Assembly: GCF_018139485.1 (NCBI RefSeq)
Contig: NZ_JAGSNF010000023.1
Span: 1 to 64,000, forward strand
Direction: 5' to 3'
Source of the DNA: Phycicoccus avicenniae
GTDB taxonomy: Bacteria; Actinomycetota; Actinomycetes; Actinomycetales; Dermatophilaceae
DNA: 64,000 bases
Shown: positions 48,417-56,688 of the stretch, one piece after another
Layout of the letters: each line of letters begins with the position of its first letter
Numbering within the stretch: position 1 is the first letter of the stretch
Notes under the pieces: model-generated
Seen by the model: only the letters and a program-made list of their open reading frames with translations
What the model was told of the DNA's origin: nothing
Database searches by the model: none
Made by a program: the position numbers and the translations under genes

Positions 48417-49454
48417 ATGACGGACGCCGACCGACGCCGCCCCCGGCTGCCGCGTCGGCGCCGGAGCGAGGACCCGCTCGCCGCGACCGAGCGCTGGTTC
48501 CTCGCGAACGGGCTGTCCTACTTCGTCCCGGGTGAGCGGGAGAAGGCCGCTGCGGCGCTGCGCCCGCGCCGCGCGCTGCCGCTCGTCGGGCTCGCCGTCG
48601 TCGTCATCGCCGCCCTCGGCGGGCTGCTCGGCCGGGTGTCGCAGCAGGTGAGCACCGCCCCCGCGGCGTGGCTCTCGCTCGCCGTCGTCGCGGGCGTGCT
48701 CTACGTCGCGACGGCGCTGCGGGCCCGGCCGATCCTCACCTTCGCGGCGACCCGCACCGTGACGAGCGTCCGGCTCCTGGCCTCGACGCTGACCCGGGCC
48801 CTGCCGCTGCTCCTCGTGTTCGTCGCGTTCCTCTTCATCAACGCCGAGGCGTGGGAGATGACGGCGAGCCTGTCCTTCGCCACGCACTGGGTCGTCGCGC
48901 TGCTGCTCGTCGGCTCCGGGGTCGTCTTCCTCCTCGTCCGGCTGCCCGAGGAGGTCGACGCCCTCGATGACGCCGTCGACGACGAGTTCCTGCGCCGCAC
49001 GTGCGCCGGGACACCCATGGAGGAGGAGTGCGCGCGGCTCCTCGCGGACGAGGACGCCGACCCCGCGTCGTACGCGATGGTCACCGGGTTCGAGCGCTGG
49101 AACCTCATCCTCGCGCTGCTCGTCATCCAGCTCGTCCAGGTCGTCGTCCTCGTGTTCGGCGTCTTCCTCTTCCTCCTGCTCTTCGGGTCGATCATCATGC
49201 AGGAGCAGACCCAGCTGAACTGGACCGGCCTCGAGGCCGTTCAGGGCATCCCGAACGTCCCGAGCGTGTCGGTGCAGCTCGTCAAGGTCTCGTTCTTCCT
49301 GTCGGCCTTCTCCGGCCTGTACTTCACCGTCAGCGCCGTCACCGACGACACCTACCGGCACCAGTTCTTCTCGCTCGTCACCCGAGAGCTGGAGCGCGCG
49401 GTCGGCGTCCGCGCGGTCTACCTCGCGCTGCGGGCCGAGCGTTCCCGGGACTGA
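48417..49454 (+). CDS. Integral membrane protein of unknown function
   Basis: A 345-aa protein I do not recognise. The N-terminal 50 residues are basic. Membrane helices lie at about 54-72, 82-100, 118-140 and 150-172. An acidic loop (EEVDALDDAVDDEFLRR, about 178-195) with two Cys residues follows, then helices at about 225-265 and a shorter one near 290-310. It ends in a basic tail. A leaderless-type box precedes it. It is divergent from the dehydrogenase gene and stands alone. Confidence 0.8.
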   Translation: MTDADRRRPRLPRRRRSEDPLAATERWFLANGLSYFVPGEREKAAAALRPRRALPLVGLAVVVIAALGGLLGRVSQQVSTAPAAWLSLAVVAGVLYVATALRARPILTFAATRTVTSVRLLASTLTRALPLLLVFVAFLFINAEAWEMTASLSFATHWVVALLLVGSGVVFLLVRLPEEVDALDDAVDDEFLRRTCAGTPMEEECARLLADEDADPASYAMVTGFERWNLILALLVIQLVQVVVLVFGVFLFLLLFGSIIMQEQTQLNWTGLEAVQGIPNVPSVSVQLVKVSFFLSAFSGLYFTVSAVTDDTYRHQFFSLVTRELERAVGVRAVYLALRAERSRD

Positions 49455-49499
49455 CCCGCGACGGCCCCGGGCCGCCACCGCGGACGGAGGCGTCGGGCG

Positions 49500-50267
49500 T
49501 CAGGCGTGACCGCCGGTCATCCGGCGCAGCAGCGGCAGCGGCGCCGCCCGCATCGCCGCCCCGACCGGCACCCAGGGCCACGCCGGGACGCGCGCGGACG
49601 GCTTCTCCGCCTCCATGGCCTCGACCATCGCCCGCACGCCGGGGACGGTGTCGACCATGAACGGGGTGCCGCGCACGTGCTCGTTCATCTCCGAGCGGAT
49701 GTAGCCGGGGTGGATCGTCGAGACCCGGATGTCGAGGTCGGGGCGTCCGACGAGCTCGTGCCGCAGCCCTTCGCCGAGCGTCGCGACGAACGCCTTCGTC
49801 GCGGCGTACGTCGTCACGGCGCCCGGCAGCCCGCGCAGCGCCGCGACGGACGAGACGAGGACGAGGTGGCCGTGGTGCTGGGCGCGGAAGACCTCCATCG
49901 CCGCCTCGGTCTGGGCCAGGGCGCCGAGGACGTTGACCTCGGCGGTCTCGCGGTTGGCCTCGGGGCGCCCGGTCCCGAGCGGCGCACCCTTGCCGAGCCC
50001 GGCGTTGACGACGACCCGCTCGAGGGTGCCGAAGTCGGTGCGGAACGCCTGGACCGTCTCCCGGACGGCACCCGCGTCCGTGACGTCGAGCGCGCGCACC
50101 TCGACCCGGCGGCCGGTGCGCTCGACGATCTCCTCGCGCAGGGCCTCGAGCCGGTCGGTGCGCCGGGCGGCGAGGCCGAGGTCCCAGCCGCGGGCCGCGA
50201 GCTGGCGGGCCGTCTCGGCGCCGAGGCCGGAGCTGGCGCCGGTGATGATCGTCGTGCGGTGGGTCAC
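49500..50267 (-). CDS. Short-chain dehydrogenase/reductase (second of pair)
   Basis: A 255-aa classical SDR. It has the cofactor motif TGASSGLG (about 9-16), the NAG motif (VVNAGLG), catalytic Ser in LVLVSSVA and the YxxxK motif YAATK. The C-terminal region GRPDLDIRVSTIHPGYIRSEM is family-typical. GTG start at 50267 overlapping the stop of the preceding SDR as GTGA, so the two are translated together. The last 60 residues contain a hydrophobic stretch and may touch the membrane. Substrate unknown. Confidence 0.92.
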   Translation of the reverse strand: MTHRTTIITGASSGLGAETARQLAARGWDLGLAARRTDRLEALREEIVERTGRRVEVRALDVTDAGAVRETVQAFRTDFGTLERVVVNAGLGKGAPLGTGRPEANRETAEVNVLGALAQTEAAMEVFRAQHHGHLVLVSSVAALRGLPGAVTTYAATKAFVATLGEGLRHELVGRPDLDIRVSTIHPGYIRSEMNEHVRGTPFMVDTVPGVRAMVEAMEAEKPSARVPAWPWVPVGAAMRAAPLPLLRRMTGGHA

Positions 50268-51091
50268 GGCAGGTACTCCTCCGGGTCGTGGCCAACGCGA
50301 CGGGCCAGCCGCGCCGCCTGGCCGTGCATGAGCCGGTCGTAGAGCGGCCGCGCGAACCGCTTGCCGAAGTACGCCTGGCGTCCGACACGGTCGGTGAGGA
50401 TGACCGGCTTCCGCTTCTCGATGCCGTCGAGGACGACAGCGGCCACGTCCTCGGCGCTCGCGGACGCGGTCGTGATGAGCTTCGTCCCCGCCTCCTGCAT
50501 GGCCGTGTCCTTGCCCGCGAACGAGGAGTGCAGGTTCGTGCGGAAGAAGGCCGGGCAGACGACGCTCACGTCGATCCCCCAGGGGCGCAGCTCGAAGCCG
50601 AGGGTCTCGGACAGCGCGACCACCCCGGCCTTCGTCGCGTTGTAGCTCGACATCGCCGGCGCGTGGACGAGTCCCGCGAGGGAGGCGACGTTGACGATGT
50701 GCCCGCTGCGCTGCTCCTTCAGGAGCGGGGTCATCGTGTGGCAGCCGCGGGCCACACCGAGCAGGTTGACCTCGACGATGCGCTCCCAGTCGGCCATCGC
50801 CTCGACGTCGATCCGGCCGCCCGCGGCGATGCCGGCGTTGTTGACGAGGAGGTCCAGCCCGCCCCACGCCTCCCGGACCCAGGCGAGCGCGGCGTCCCAG
50901 TCCTGCTGGCGGCGCACGTCGAGCGTGAGGTAGTCGGCGCCCGCGGGCAGGTCGGCGGGGCGCTCCTCGGCGAGGTCGCACGCGAGGACACGGGCGCCCC
51001 GCTCGAGCATGCCGGCGACGAGGGCACGGCCGAGGCCGGACGCCCCACCGGTGACGAGGGCCCGGCGCGGGCCCGGAGGTGCTGAGGTCAT
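50264..51091 (-). CDS. Short-chain dehydrogenase/reductase (first of pair)
   Basis: A 275-aa SDR with TGGASGLG (about 15-22), LVNNAGIA, catalytic Ser in NVASLAG and YNATK. The C-terminal third (ITTASASAEDVAAVVLDGIEKRKPVILTD) resembles long-tailed SDRs annotated in lipid or steroid metabolism. The ATG at 51091 has TAGGGT 6 nt upstream. First gene of a two-gene unit. Its substrate is not predictable; two coupled SDRs may act on successive steps or as a heterodimer. Confidence 0.92.
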   Translation of the reverse strand: MTSAPPGPRRALVTGGASGLGRALVAGMLERGARVLACDLAEERPADLPAGADYLTLDVRRQQDWDAALAWVREAWGGLDLLVNNAGIAAGGRIDVEAMADWERIVEVNLLGVARGCHTMTPLLKEQRSGHIVNVASLAGLVHAPAMSSYNATKAGVVALSETLGFELRPWGIDVSVVCPAFFRTNLHSSFAGKDTAMQEAGTKLITTASASAEDVAAVVLDGIEKRKPVILTDRVGRQAYFGKRFARPLYDRLMHGQAARLARRVGHDPEEYLP

Positions 51092-51097
51092 CCCTCG

Positions 51098-51103
51098 ACC
51101 CTA
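51098..51103 (-). promoter_or_regulatory. Leaderless-type -10 box (TAGGGT)
   Basis: On the minus strand TAGGGT ends 6 nt before the ATG of the SDR pair at 51091. Confidence 0.6.
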
Positions 51104-51153
51104 GACCGCGCCACCGCCGGTGAGGCCCGGCTGTCGGCGGGCCCCGGAGCAGG

Positions 51154-51217
51154 GGTGGTCACGGAACGCTCCACCCGTGGAGCGAACCCTCCACATGTGG
51201 AGGGTTCGGCGACCACC
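51154..51217. repeat. Nested palindrome unit with two inner hairpins
   Basis: Outer arms at 51154-51167 and 51204-51217 pair at 12 of 14 positions. Inside are two hairpins: CGCTCCAC-CC-GTGGAGCG at 51167-51184 (perfect 8-bp arms) and a perfect 22-bp palindrome at 51185-51206 with half-site AACCCTCCACA. The whole 64-bp unit could form a three-way junction as RNA or a cruciform as DNA. It lies in the 272-bp gap between divergent genes. Confidence 0.85.
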
Positions 51218-51267
51218 CGGTGCCGGGCGCGCGGCCCGTCGGGGTCGGGAGACAAGGGGGTGTGCCG

Positions 51268-51304
51268 GGATGCTCCGGATCCGGAGGGGACGCTCCGGAC
51301 CCGG
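51268..51304. repeat. 17-bp direct repeat pair containing a 14-bp palindrome
   Basis: GGATGCTCCGGATCCGG at 51268-51284 is repeated at 51288-51304 with two substitutions. The first copy and its flank contain the perfect palindrome CTCCGGATCCGGAG (51273-51286). It sits about 50 bp after the nested unit and 60 bp before the next gene. Confidence 0.8.
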
Positions 51305-51351
51305 CGGGTTCCGCGACGACCCCCCACTCCGGGTGTGGATACCGGCCGGGG

Positions 51352-51357
51352 TATCCT
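51352..51357 (+). promoter_or_regulatory. Leaderless-type -10 box (TATCCT)
   Basis: TATCCT ends 6 nt before the ATG at 51364. Confidence 0.6.
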
Positions 51358-51363
51358 CGGCCG

Positions 51364-51864
51364 ATGCTCGACGTCCTTCGTGCGTGGTCCCCCCGCCGCT
51401 GGTGGGCGGCGCTTGGTGCCGCCGCCGTCACCGTCCTCGTCGTGGCCGTCCCGACGGCGATGCTGCCGACTCCGGTGTTCGGCCGGGAGATCCCGACGAC
51501 CTGGTGGGCCTGGCCGGTCCTCGCCGTCACTGCGGCGCTGTCGGGCCTGCTGTTCGCCACGTACGTCCGCGAGCCGGGCGCGGCCGCCGCCGAGCCCACC
51601 GTCGACCGGCGGGGGTTCGCGGGCGGCCTGCTCGCCTTCTTCGCCGTGGGGTGCCCCGTGTGCAACAAGGTCGTCCTCCTCGCCCTCGGGTATGCCGGAG
51701 CCCTCCAGTGGTTCGCCCCGGTCCAGCCGGTCCTCGCCGTCGCCGGAGTGGCGCTCCTCGCGTGGGCCCTGCGCGCACGGCTGCGCGGCGAGGTGTCGTG
51801 CGCCGTCCCGGAGCCACCGCCCACCACCACCACCACGACCAGGAGCGCGGCCGGGCGCGTGTGA
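51364..51864 (+). CDS. Small membrane protein with CPxC motif, possible thiol-redox partner
   Basis: A 166-aa protein with about four helices: about 15-35, 45-65, 85-110 and 118-135. The third contains FFAVGCPVCNKVVLLALG, with a CPVC motif at the membrane boundary like those in thiol-disulfide proteins. A further Cys lies near the C-terminus (VSCAVPE), before a Thr-rich tail. I do not recognise a named family with certainty; similar proteins with GCPxCNK exist in actinobacteria. It is 29 bp upstream of a disulfide flavoprotein gene on the same strand. A role in exchanging electrons or metal across the membrane is possible but unproven. Confidence 0.75.
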   Translation: MLDVLRAWSPRRWWAALGAAAVTVLVVAVPTAMLPTPVFGREIPTTWWAWPVLAVTAALSGLLFATYVREPGAAAAEPTVDRRGFAGGLLAFFAVGCPVCNKVVLLALGYAGALQWFAPVQPVLAVAGVALLAWALRARLRGEVSCAVPEPPPTTTTTTRSAAGRV

Positions 51865-51893
51865 CCCGCTGCGCCGGAGGGTAGGACGTGGTC

Positions 51894-53240
51894 ATGTCCA
51901 CACCCGACGAACTCACCCGTCACGACGTCGACGTCGTCGTCCTCGGCGCGGGCTCCGCCGCCGCGGCCCTCGTCGGCGCCCTGGCCGGCGAGCCGCGCGT
52001 CGTCGTCATGGAGGACGCGCTCGTCGGGGGCGAGTGCCCCTACGACGCCTGCGTCCCGAGCAAGGGTCTGCTCCACGACGGGGCCCTCGGCCGGTCGTGG
52101 GAGACCGCCCAGACCCGCCGCCGCGGCCTCGTCCACCATCGCGACGACGGCCCGCACGTGGACGACCTCGTCAGGCCCGGCGTCGAGCTCGTCCGGGAGC
52201 GGGGGTGGCTCGTCGACGCCCACACCGTGCGGTCCGCGCACCACGAGGTCCGCGCGGAGCACGTCGTCCTCGCCACCGGGGCCGCCGCCTCGCTGCCGCC
52301 GCTCGACGGGCTCGACGACGTCCGCGACCGGGTGTGGACGAGCGCCGACGCCCTCCGCGCGTCGTCCGTCCCCGCGCGACTGGCGATCCTCGGCGGGGGT
52401 GTCATCGGCTGCGAGCTGAGCCGCATCTTCTCGCTCTTCGGCAGCGACGTCGTCGTGTACGAGCCCGAGGACCATCTCTTCGGAACCCTCGCACCCGAGG
52501 TCTCGGAGGCGGTCGAGGCCGCGGTCCGCGCCGCCGGGACCGAGCTGCTCACCGGAGTCGCGCCCACTGCACTGCGACGGCACGGCGACCGGGTGGTCGT
52601 CGTCGACGACGCCGGCGGCGAGCGCCACGTCGACCGGGTGCTCGTCGCCACCGGCCGCACCCCACGGACGACGGGCATCGGGATCGAGTCGCTGGGGCTC
52701 GACCCCGAGGAGCCGCTGCCGCTCGACGACACCGGCCGGGTCCGGGTCGAGGGCTCGGTCTGGGCGGTCGGCGACGTGTCGGGCCGGCAGCAGTACACCC
52801 ACGCGGCGAACCACCACGGCCGGGTCGTCGCGGACCACCTCACCGGCAGCGGCCGGCGCCGGCTGTCCGACGTCGTCGACGCGGCCTGCATGTTCCTCGA
52901 CCCGCCGATGATGACCGTCGGCCCCTCGATCGCGGACACCGCCGGGGACGACGACGTCGTGTGGTCGGTGACGACCGAGGACGGCGTCGTGCGGGCGAAC
53001 ACCGACGAGCGCCGGGCCGCCCTCGCCGTCGCTGCCGACCGGCGCACCGGGACCGTCCTCGCCGCGCACGGCATCGGTGCCGGGTTCGACGAGCTCGTGC
53101 ACGCCGTCGTCGTCGCCGTCGACGGGCGGGTGCCGATCGACCGGATGCTCGAGTCGATGGTCCCGTTCCCGACGATGGGCGCGATGTGGCGGACGGCGCT
53201 CGAGGACCTCGCCGAGCGGACGGGGCCTGGCGGGCGGTGA
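51894..53240 (+). CDS. Pyridine nucleotide-disulfide oxidoreductase (MerA/LPD-like)
   Basis: A 448-aa flavoprotein disulfide reductase. FAD motif GAGSAAAALVGAL near 18, redox-active cysteines in GGECPYDACVPSK (C-x4-C, near 48-53), NAD(P)-binding GGGVIGCELSRIFS near 165 and the second FAD motif VWAVGDVSG near 290. The dimerisation domain ends with His/Glu-type PFPTMGAMW where lipoamide dehydrogenases have HPTxxE, so the usual catalytic His is missing. It lacks the HMA domain and C-terminal CysCys of mercuric reductase. The neighbour with CPVC is a possible substrate. ATG at 51894; GTG 51888 is possible. Confidence 0.88.
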   Translation: MSTPDELTRHDVDVVVLGAGSAAAALVGALAGEPRVVVMEDALVGGECPYDACVPSKGLLHDGALGRSWETAQTRRRGLVHHRDDGPHVDDLVRPGVELVRERGWLVDAHTVRSAHHEVRAEHVVLATGAAASLPPLDGLDDVRDRVWTSADALRASSVPARLAILGGGVIGCELSRIFSLFGSDVVVYEPEDHLFGTLAPEVSEAVEAAVRAAGTELLTGVAPTALRRHGDRVVVVDDAGGERHVDRVLVATGRTPRTTGIGIESLGLDPEEPLPLDDTGRVRVEGSVWAVGDVSGRQQYTHAANHHGRVVADHLTGSGRRRLSDVVDAACMFLDPPMMTVGPSIADTAGDDDVVWSVTTEDGVVRANTDERRAALAVAADRRTGTVLAAHGIGAGFDELVHAVVVAVDGRVPIDRMLESMVPFPTMGAMWRTALEDLAERTGPGGR

Positions 53241-53274
53241 GCCCCGAAGACCGGACGAGGCCCGGCGACGCTCG

Positions 53275-53664
53275 TCAGCCGGCGGCGGGGTCCTCTCCGG
53301 CCGCGTAGGCCGCGAGGATCTCGGCGACCCGGTCGTCGACCGCCGCGTCGGCGGGGAGGGTCTCGGCGTGAACCCGCCGGCTCGTGAACCGGCCGACCCG
53401 GTAGGCCCGCACCTTCCACGGTCGACGGTCGGCGCTCGCCTCGAGCAGCCCTCCGCCGAGCCCGTGGACGAGCATCCCGACGGCGACCCCGACCGACACC
53501 GGGGACGCCGGCGTGAGCATCCCGACGTCCTCGCGCACGTCGGCGCCCCGGGTCCGCAGCGACACCCCGCGGCGCGCGGCGAGCACCTCGACGAGGCGGT
53601 TGTCGGCGTCCCGCCCGACGGCGCGGCGGCGGAGGGGGTCGGTCCGGTGGTCGGCGCTGGTCAT
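53275..53664 (-). CDS. Small conserved-looking protein of unknown function after the molybdoenzyme
   Basis: A 129-aa soluble protein that I do not recognise. The first 40 residues are basic. The middle (VGMLTPASPVSVGVAVGMLVHGLGGGLLEA) is mildly hydrophobic, and the last 25 residues are an acidic helix. Its ATG overlaps the stop of the molybdopterin oxidoreductase gene as ATGA, so it is third in that operon. A TATCGT box also lies 6 nt before its ATG, inside the molybdoenzyme gene, so separate expression is possible. A chaperone or partner role is only a guess from position. Confidence 0.7.
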   Translation of the reverse strand: MTSADHRTDPLRRRAVGRDADNRLVEVLAARRGVSLRTRGADVREDVGMLTPASPVSVGVAVGMLVHGLGGGLLEASADRRPWKVRAYRVGRFTSRRVHAETLPADAAVDDRVAEILAAYAAGEDPAAG

Positions 53665-55820
53665 ACCGGCACGATAGTGACCGGGACCCCGTTGAGGACG
53701 GCGTTGCCGGAGACGGCCTCGACGACCGACGGGTCGGTGACGTCGTTGACGGAGGCCCCGGGCAGGCCGGTGGCCGTCCGCAGCCGGACCCCGTCGCGGT
53801 CGTGCCCGTAGCCGTGCGGCAGCGACACGACGCCGCGCATCACGTCCTCCGTCGCGTGCACGTCGACCTCGACCTCCCCGGACGCCGAGGACAGCAGCAC
53901 CCGCCCGCCGTCGCGCACCCCGCGGACCGCGAGGTCGTCGGGGTGGGCGTGCAGCGCGTGCCGCGGCCGGCCGGAGGTGAGGACCGGGGCGTTGTGCAGC
54001 CAGGAGTTGTTGTCCCGCTGGTGGCGCCGGCCGACGAGGAGCAGCGCGTCCGGGTCCTTCGGCGCCTCGAGCGTCGCGAGCACCCGCGGCAGGTCGTCGA
54101 GGACGACGGGGGCGGCGAGGTCGACGCGGCGGTCGGCGGTCGCGAGCCGCTCCGGAAGCCGGGGCCGCAGGGGACCGAGCTCGAGGCCGCCCGGCCCGGC
54201 GGCGTGCAGCGTCCGGACCGACAGCCCGGCACCCCCGGTGCGCAGCAGCGCGTCGAGCTGGCGGGTCGGCGAGGTGCGCAGGCGGGCCTGCGCCTCGAGC
54301 ACCCGGCGCGAGAGCCGGCCCCGCCGGGTCGTCCCGCGGGCCCGGAGGTAGGCGAGGCCGAGGTCGCGGGCGATCTCCCAGTCGTGCCGCCCGCCGGGGT
54401 CCTTCGGGAGCAGCGCCGGGGTGAACCGGGCGGTGTCGCGGACGGCGAGCAGGTGGAAGACGAGGTCGTAGTGGTCGCGCTCGAGCGGGCCGGTCGGCGG
54501 CAGGACGACGTCGGCGTGCCGGGTCGTCTCGTTCAGGTAGAAGTCCACGGCGACGTACGCCTCGAGCCCGCGGACGGCGGCGTCGAGCCGCTGCCCGCCG
54601 GGCGTCGACGCGACGGGGTTGCCGGCGATCGTCAGCAGCGCCCGGACCTGCCCCGGCCCGGGCGTCGTCATCTCCTCCGCGAGGGCCGCGACCGGCAGCT
54701 CGCCGCCGAACCCCGGTAGCCCGCGGACCCGGGTCCGCCGCCGGGAGAACCCGCCCGGCCCGAGGAGCCCGCGCCCCACGAGGTCGACGGCCGGGGTCGT
54801 GAACATGACGCCGCCGGGACGGTCGAGGTTGCCGGTGAGGGCGTTGAGCAGGTGGACGGCCCACTGGCAGACGACACCGAAGCCCTGGGTCGAGACGCCC
54901 ATCCGGCCGTGCACCGCCGCCGACGGGGCGTCGAGGAGGTCGTTCGCGAGCGCACGCACGGCGTCGGCGGTCATCCCGCTCGCGCGCTCGGCGACCTCGG
55001 GGGTGAACGGCTCGACCGCCGCACGGACGGCGTCGACCCCGTCGACGTACGCCGCCGGCGTGGCGTGTCCGGACGCGAGCACCTCGCGGACGAGGGCGAG
55101 GAGGACGGCGGCGTCGGACCCGGGCCGGACGGCGTGATGGGTGTCGGCGACGTCGGCGGTCTCGGACCGGCGGGGGTCGAGGACGACGAGCCGGCCGCCC
55201 CGGGCCGCCAGCTCGCGGCGGCGCTGCGGGAAGTCGGGGACGGTCCACAGCGAGCCGTTCGAGGCCATCGGGTTGTGCCCGACGAGGACGAGGAGGTCGG
55301 TGCGGTCGACGTCCGGCACCGGCAGGAGGAACTGGTGGCCGTAGAGGGCGTGCGCGACGACGTGGTGCGGCAGCTGGTCGACGGACGTCGCCGAGTACCG
55401 GTTGCGGGTGCGCAGCAGCTTCACGAGGGTCGGATGGTGGGTGAGCGCCCCGAGGCTGTGGACGTTCGGGTTGCCGAGGTAGACCGCGAGCGCGTCGTCG
55501 CCGTGCCGCTCCTGGACGCCGACCAGGAGGGACGCCGCCGCGTCGACCGCCTCCTGCCACGTCGTCTCGTGCAGCTCGCCGTCGCTGCCGCGCACGAGCG
55601 GGCGCCGCAGCCGGTCGGGGTCGTCCTGCACCTGGGGCAGCGCGAAGGCCTTGGGGCAGATGTGGCCCCGGGAGAGCGGGTCGCCCTCGTGGCCGCGGAT
55701 GCGGTCGACGGAGCCGTCCGCCCCGAGGGTCACCTCGAGCCCGCACATCGCCTCGCACAGGGTGCACGAGGTGTACCGGGTGCTCGCGCCGCCCTCGGGC
55801 CGCGTGCCGGCATCGCTCAT
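53661..55820 (-). CDS. Molybdopterin oxidoreductase (DMSO reductase / BisC superfamily) with N-terminal [4Fe-4S]
   Basis: A 719-aa enzyme. The N-terminal cluster motif is CTLCEAMCGLEV then GHICPKA (C-x2-C-x3-C-x~27-C). The bis-MGD binding core has LVGHNPMASNGSL, DPRRSETAD and PGSDAAVLLAL, and the C-terminal MopB domain has NNSWLHNAPVL and HPDDLAVRGV. No obvious Cys or Sec ligand to molybdenum is seen in the usual loop; a Ser (RYSATSVDQLP) may serve. No Tat signal is present, so it is cytosolic. It is overlapped on both sides by ATGA, with crotonase before and the 129-aa protein after. Substrate unknown. Confidence 0.9.
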   Translation of the reverse strand: MSDAGTRPEGGASTRYTSCTLCEAMCGLEVTLGADGSVDRIRGHEGDPLSRGHICPKAFALPQVQDDPDRLRRPLVRGSDGELHETTWQEAVDAAASLLVGVQERHGDDALAVYLGNPNVHSLGALTHHPTLVKLLRTRNRYSATSVDQLPHHVVAHALYGHQFLLPVPDVDRTDLLVLVGHNPMASNGSLWTVPDFPQRRRELAARGGRLVVLDPRRSETADVADTHHAVRPGSDAAVLLALVREVLASGHATPAAYVDGVDAVRAAVEPFTPEVAERASGMTADAVRALANDLLDAPSAAVHGRMGVSTQGFGVVCQWAVHLLNALTGNLDRPGGVMFTTPAVDLVGRGLLGPGGFSRRRTRVRGLPGFGGELPVAALAEEMTTPGPGQVRALLTIAGNPVASTPGGQRLDAAVRGLEAYVAVDFYLNETTRHADVVLPPTGPLERDHYDLVFHLLAVRDTARFTPALLPKDPGGRHDWEIARDLGLAYLRARGTTRRGRLSRRVLEAQARLRTSPTRQLDALLRTGGAGLSVRTLHAAGPGGLELGPLRPRLPERLATADRRVDLAAPVVLDDLPRVLATLEAPKDPDALLLVGRRHQRDNNSWLHNAPVLTSGRPRHALHAHPDDLAVRGVRDGGRVLLSSASGEVEVDVHATEDVMRGVVSLPHGYGHDRDGVRLRTATGLPGASVNDVTDPSVVEAVSGNAVLNGVPVTIVPV
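53671..53676 (-). promoter_or_regulatory. Possible internal leaderless-type -10 box (TATCGT)
   Basis: On the minus strand TATCGT ends 6 nt before the ATG of the 129-aa protein, within the last codons of the molybdoenzyme gene. Coincidence is possible because these bases are coding. Confidence 0.35.
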
Positions 55821-56614
55821 CGGCCCCTCGGTCCGTAGTCGGCGGTCTCCCGGCGCAGGGCGGCCTGGCGGGCCCGGGCGGTGTTGGCCCGGCGCAGCAG
55901 CACGGCCTGCTCGAACCGCTCCCGGGCGAAGGTGCGGCGCGGGCCGGAGGTCCACGTCCGCTCGAGCACCCGCTTCGTCGCGGCGACCGCGTCGGGGGAC
56001 CGGGTCGCGACCTCGGCGAGGAAGGCGTCGGCGGCGGCGAGCGGGTCGGCGTGCACCTCGCTCGCGAGCCCGAGCTCGACCGCGCGCGACCCGTCCACGA
56101 CCTCACCGGTCATCGTGAGCCGCTTGGCGACGTCGAGCCGCACCTGCTGGGACAGCGCCTGGATCCCGCTCATGTCGGGGACGAGCCCCCAGCGCGCCTC
56201 GAGGACGGACCAGCGGGCGTCCGGCGTCGTGAACCGCAGGTCGGCCGCGAGCGCGATCTGCAGGCCGCCGCCGTAGCAGTGGCCGTGGACCGCCGCGACG
56301 ACCGGCACGGGCAGCCGGCGCCACGCCCAGCACGCCTCCTGGAACAGGTTCGTCCCCCGCCAGGGACGCGGCACGAACGCGCGGGCGACCCGGGGCGGCT
56401 CACGCAGGACGGTCGCGAAGTCGAGACCCGCGCAGAAGGAGTCGCCGGCCCCGGAGAGGACGACCCCGCGCAGCGTCCGGTCGGTCCGCAGGCCGTGGGC
56501 GGTGTCCCGCAGCGCCTCGAGCGTGTCGAGCGTCAGGGCATTGAGCTTGTCCGGTCGCTCGAGCCGGACCCGGGCCACCCCGCCGTCGACCTCGCACGTC
56601 ACCGGACCCGTCAT
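55817..56614 (-). CDS. Enoyl-CoA hydratase/isomerase (crotonase) family protein
   Basis: A 265-aa crotonase-fold protein. RPDKLNALT (about 20-28), GAGDSFCAGLD for the first oxyanion strand and AAVHGHCYGGGLQIALAADLRF for the second are standard. One catalytic Glu position is occupied in SVLEARWGLVPD. It would hydrate or isomerise an enoyl-CoA. TAGGCT lies 6 nt before the ATG at 56614. The stop overlaps the molybdoenzyme start as ATGA, an unusual partnership that suggests a shared catabolic step. Confidence 0.92.
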   Translation of the reverse strand: MTGPVTCEVDGGVARVRLERPDKLNALTLDTLEALRDTAHGLRTDRTLRGVVLSGAGDSFCAGLDFATVLREPPRVARAFVPRPWRGTNLFQEACWAWRRLPVPVVAAVHGHCYGGGLQIALAADLRFTTPDARWSVLEARWGLVPDMSGIQALSQQVRLDVAKRLTMTGEVVDGSRAVELGLASEVHADPLAAADAFLAEVATRSPDAVAATKRVLERTWTSGPRRTFARERFEQAVLLRRANTARARQAALRRETADYGPRGR

Positions 56615-56620
56615 GGGGCC

Positions 56621-56626
56621 AGCCTA
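56621..56626 (-). promoter_or_regulatory. Leaderless-type -10 box (TAGGCT)
   Basis: On the minus strand TAGGCT ends 6 nt before the crotonase ATG at 56614, at the head of the three-gene operon. Confidence 0.6.
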
Positions 56627-56688
56627 CGAGTTGTCGCAGGCCACCCCCGGCGGGCTAGCGTTCCGGGGGACGTCCACGAGAGGAACCG

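Noticed and set aside
51894-53240. Mercuric reductase (merA)
   Set aside because: No N-terminal metal-binding domain, no C-terminal CysCys pair, no merR or merT homologue nearby.
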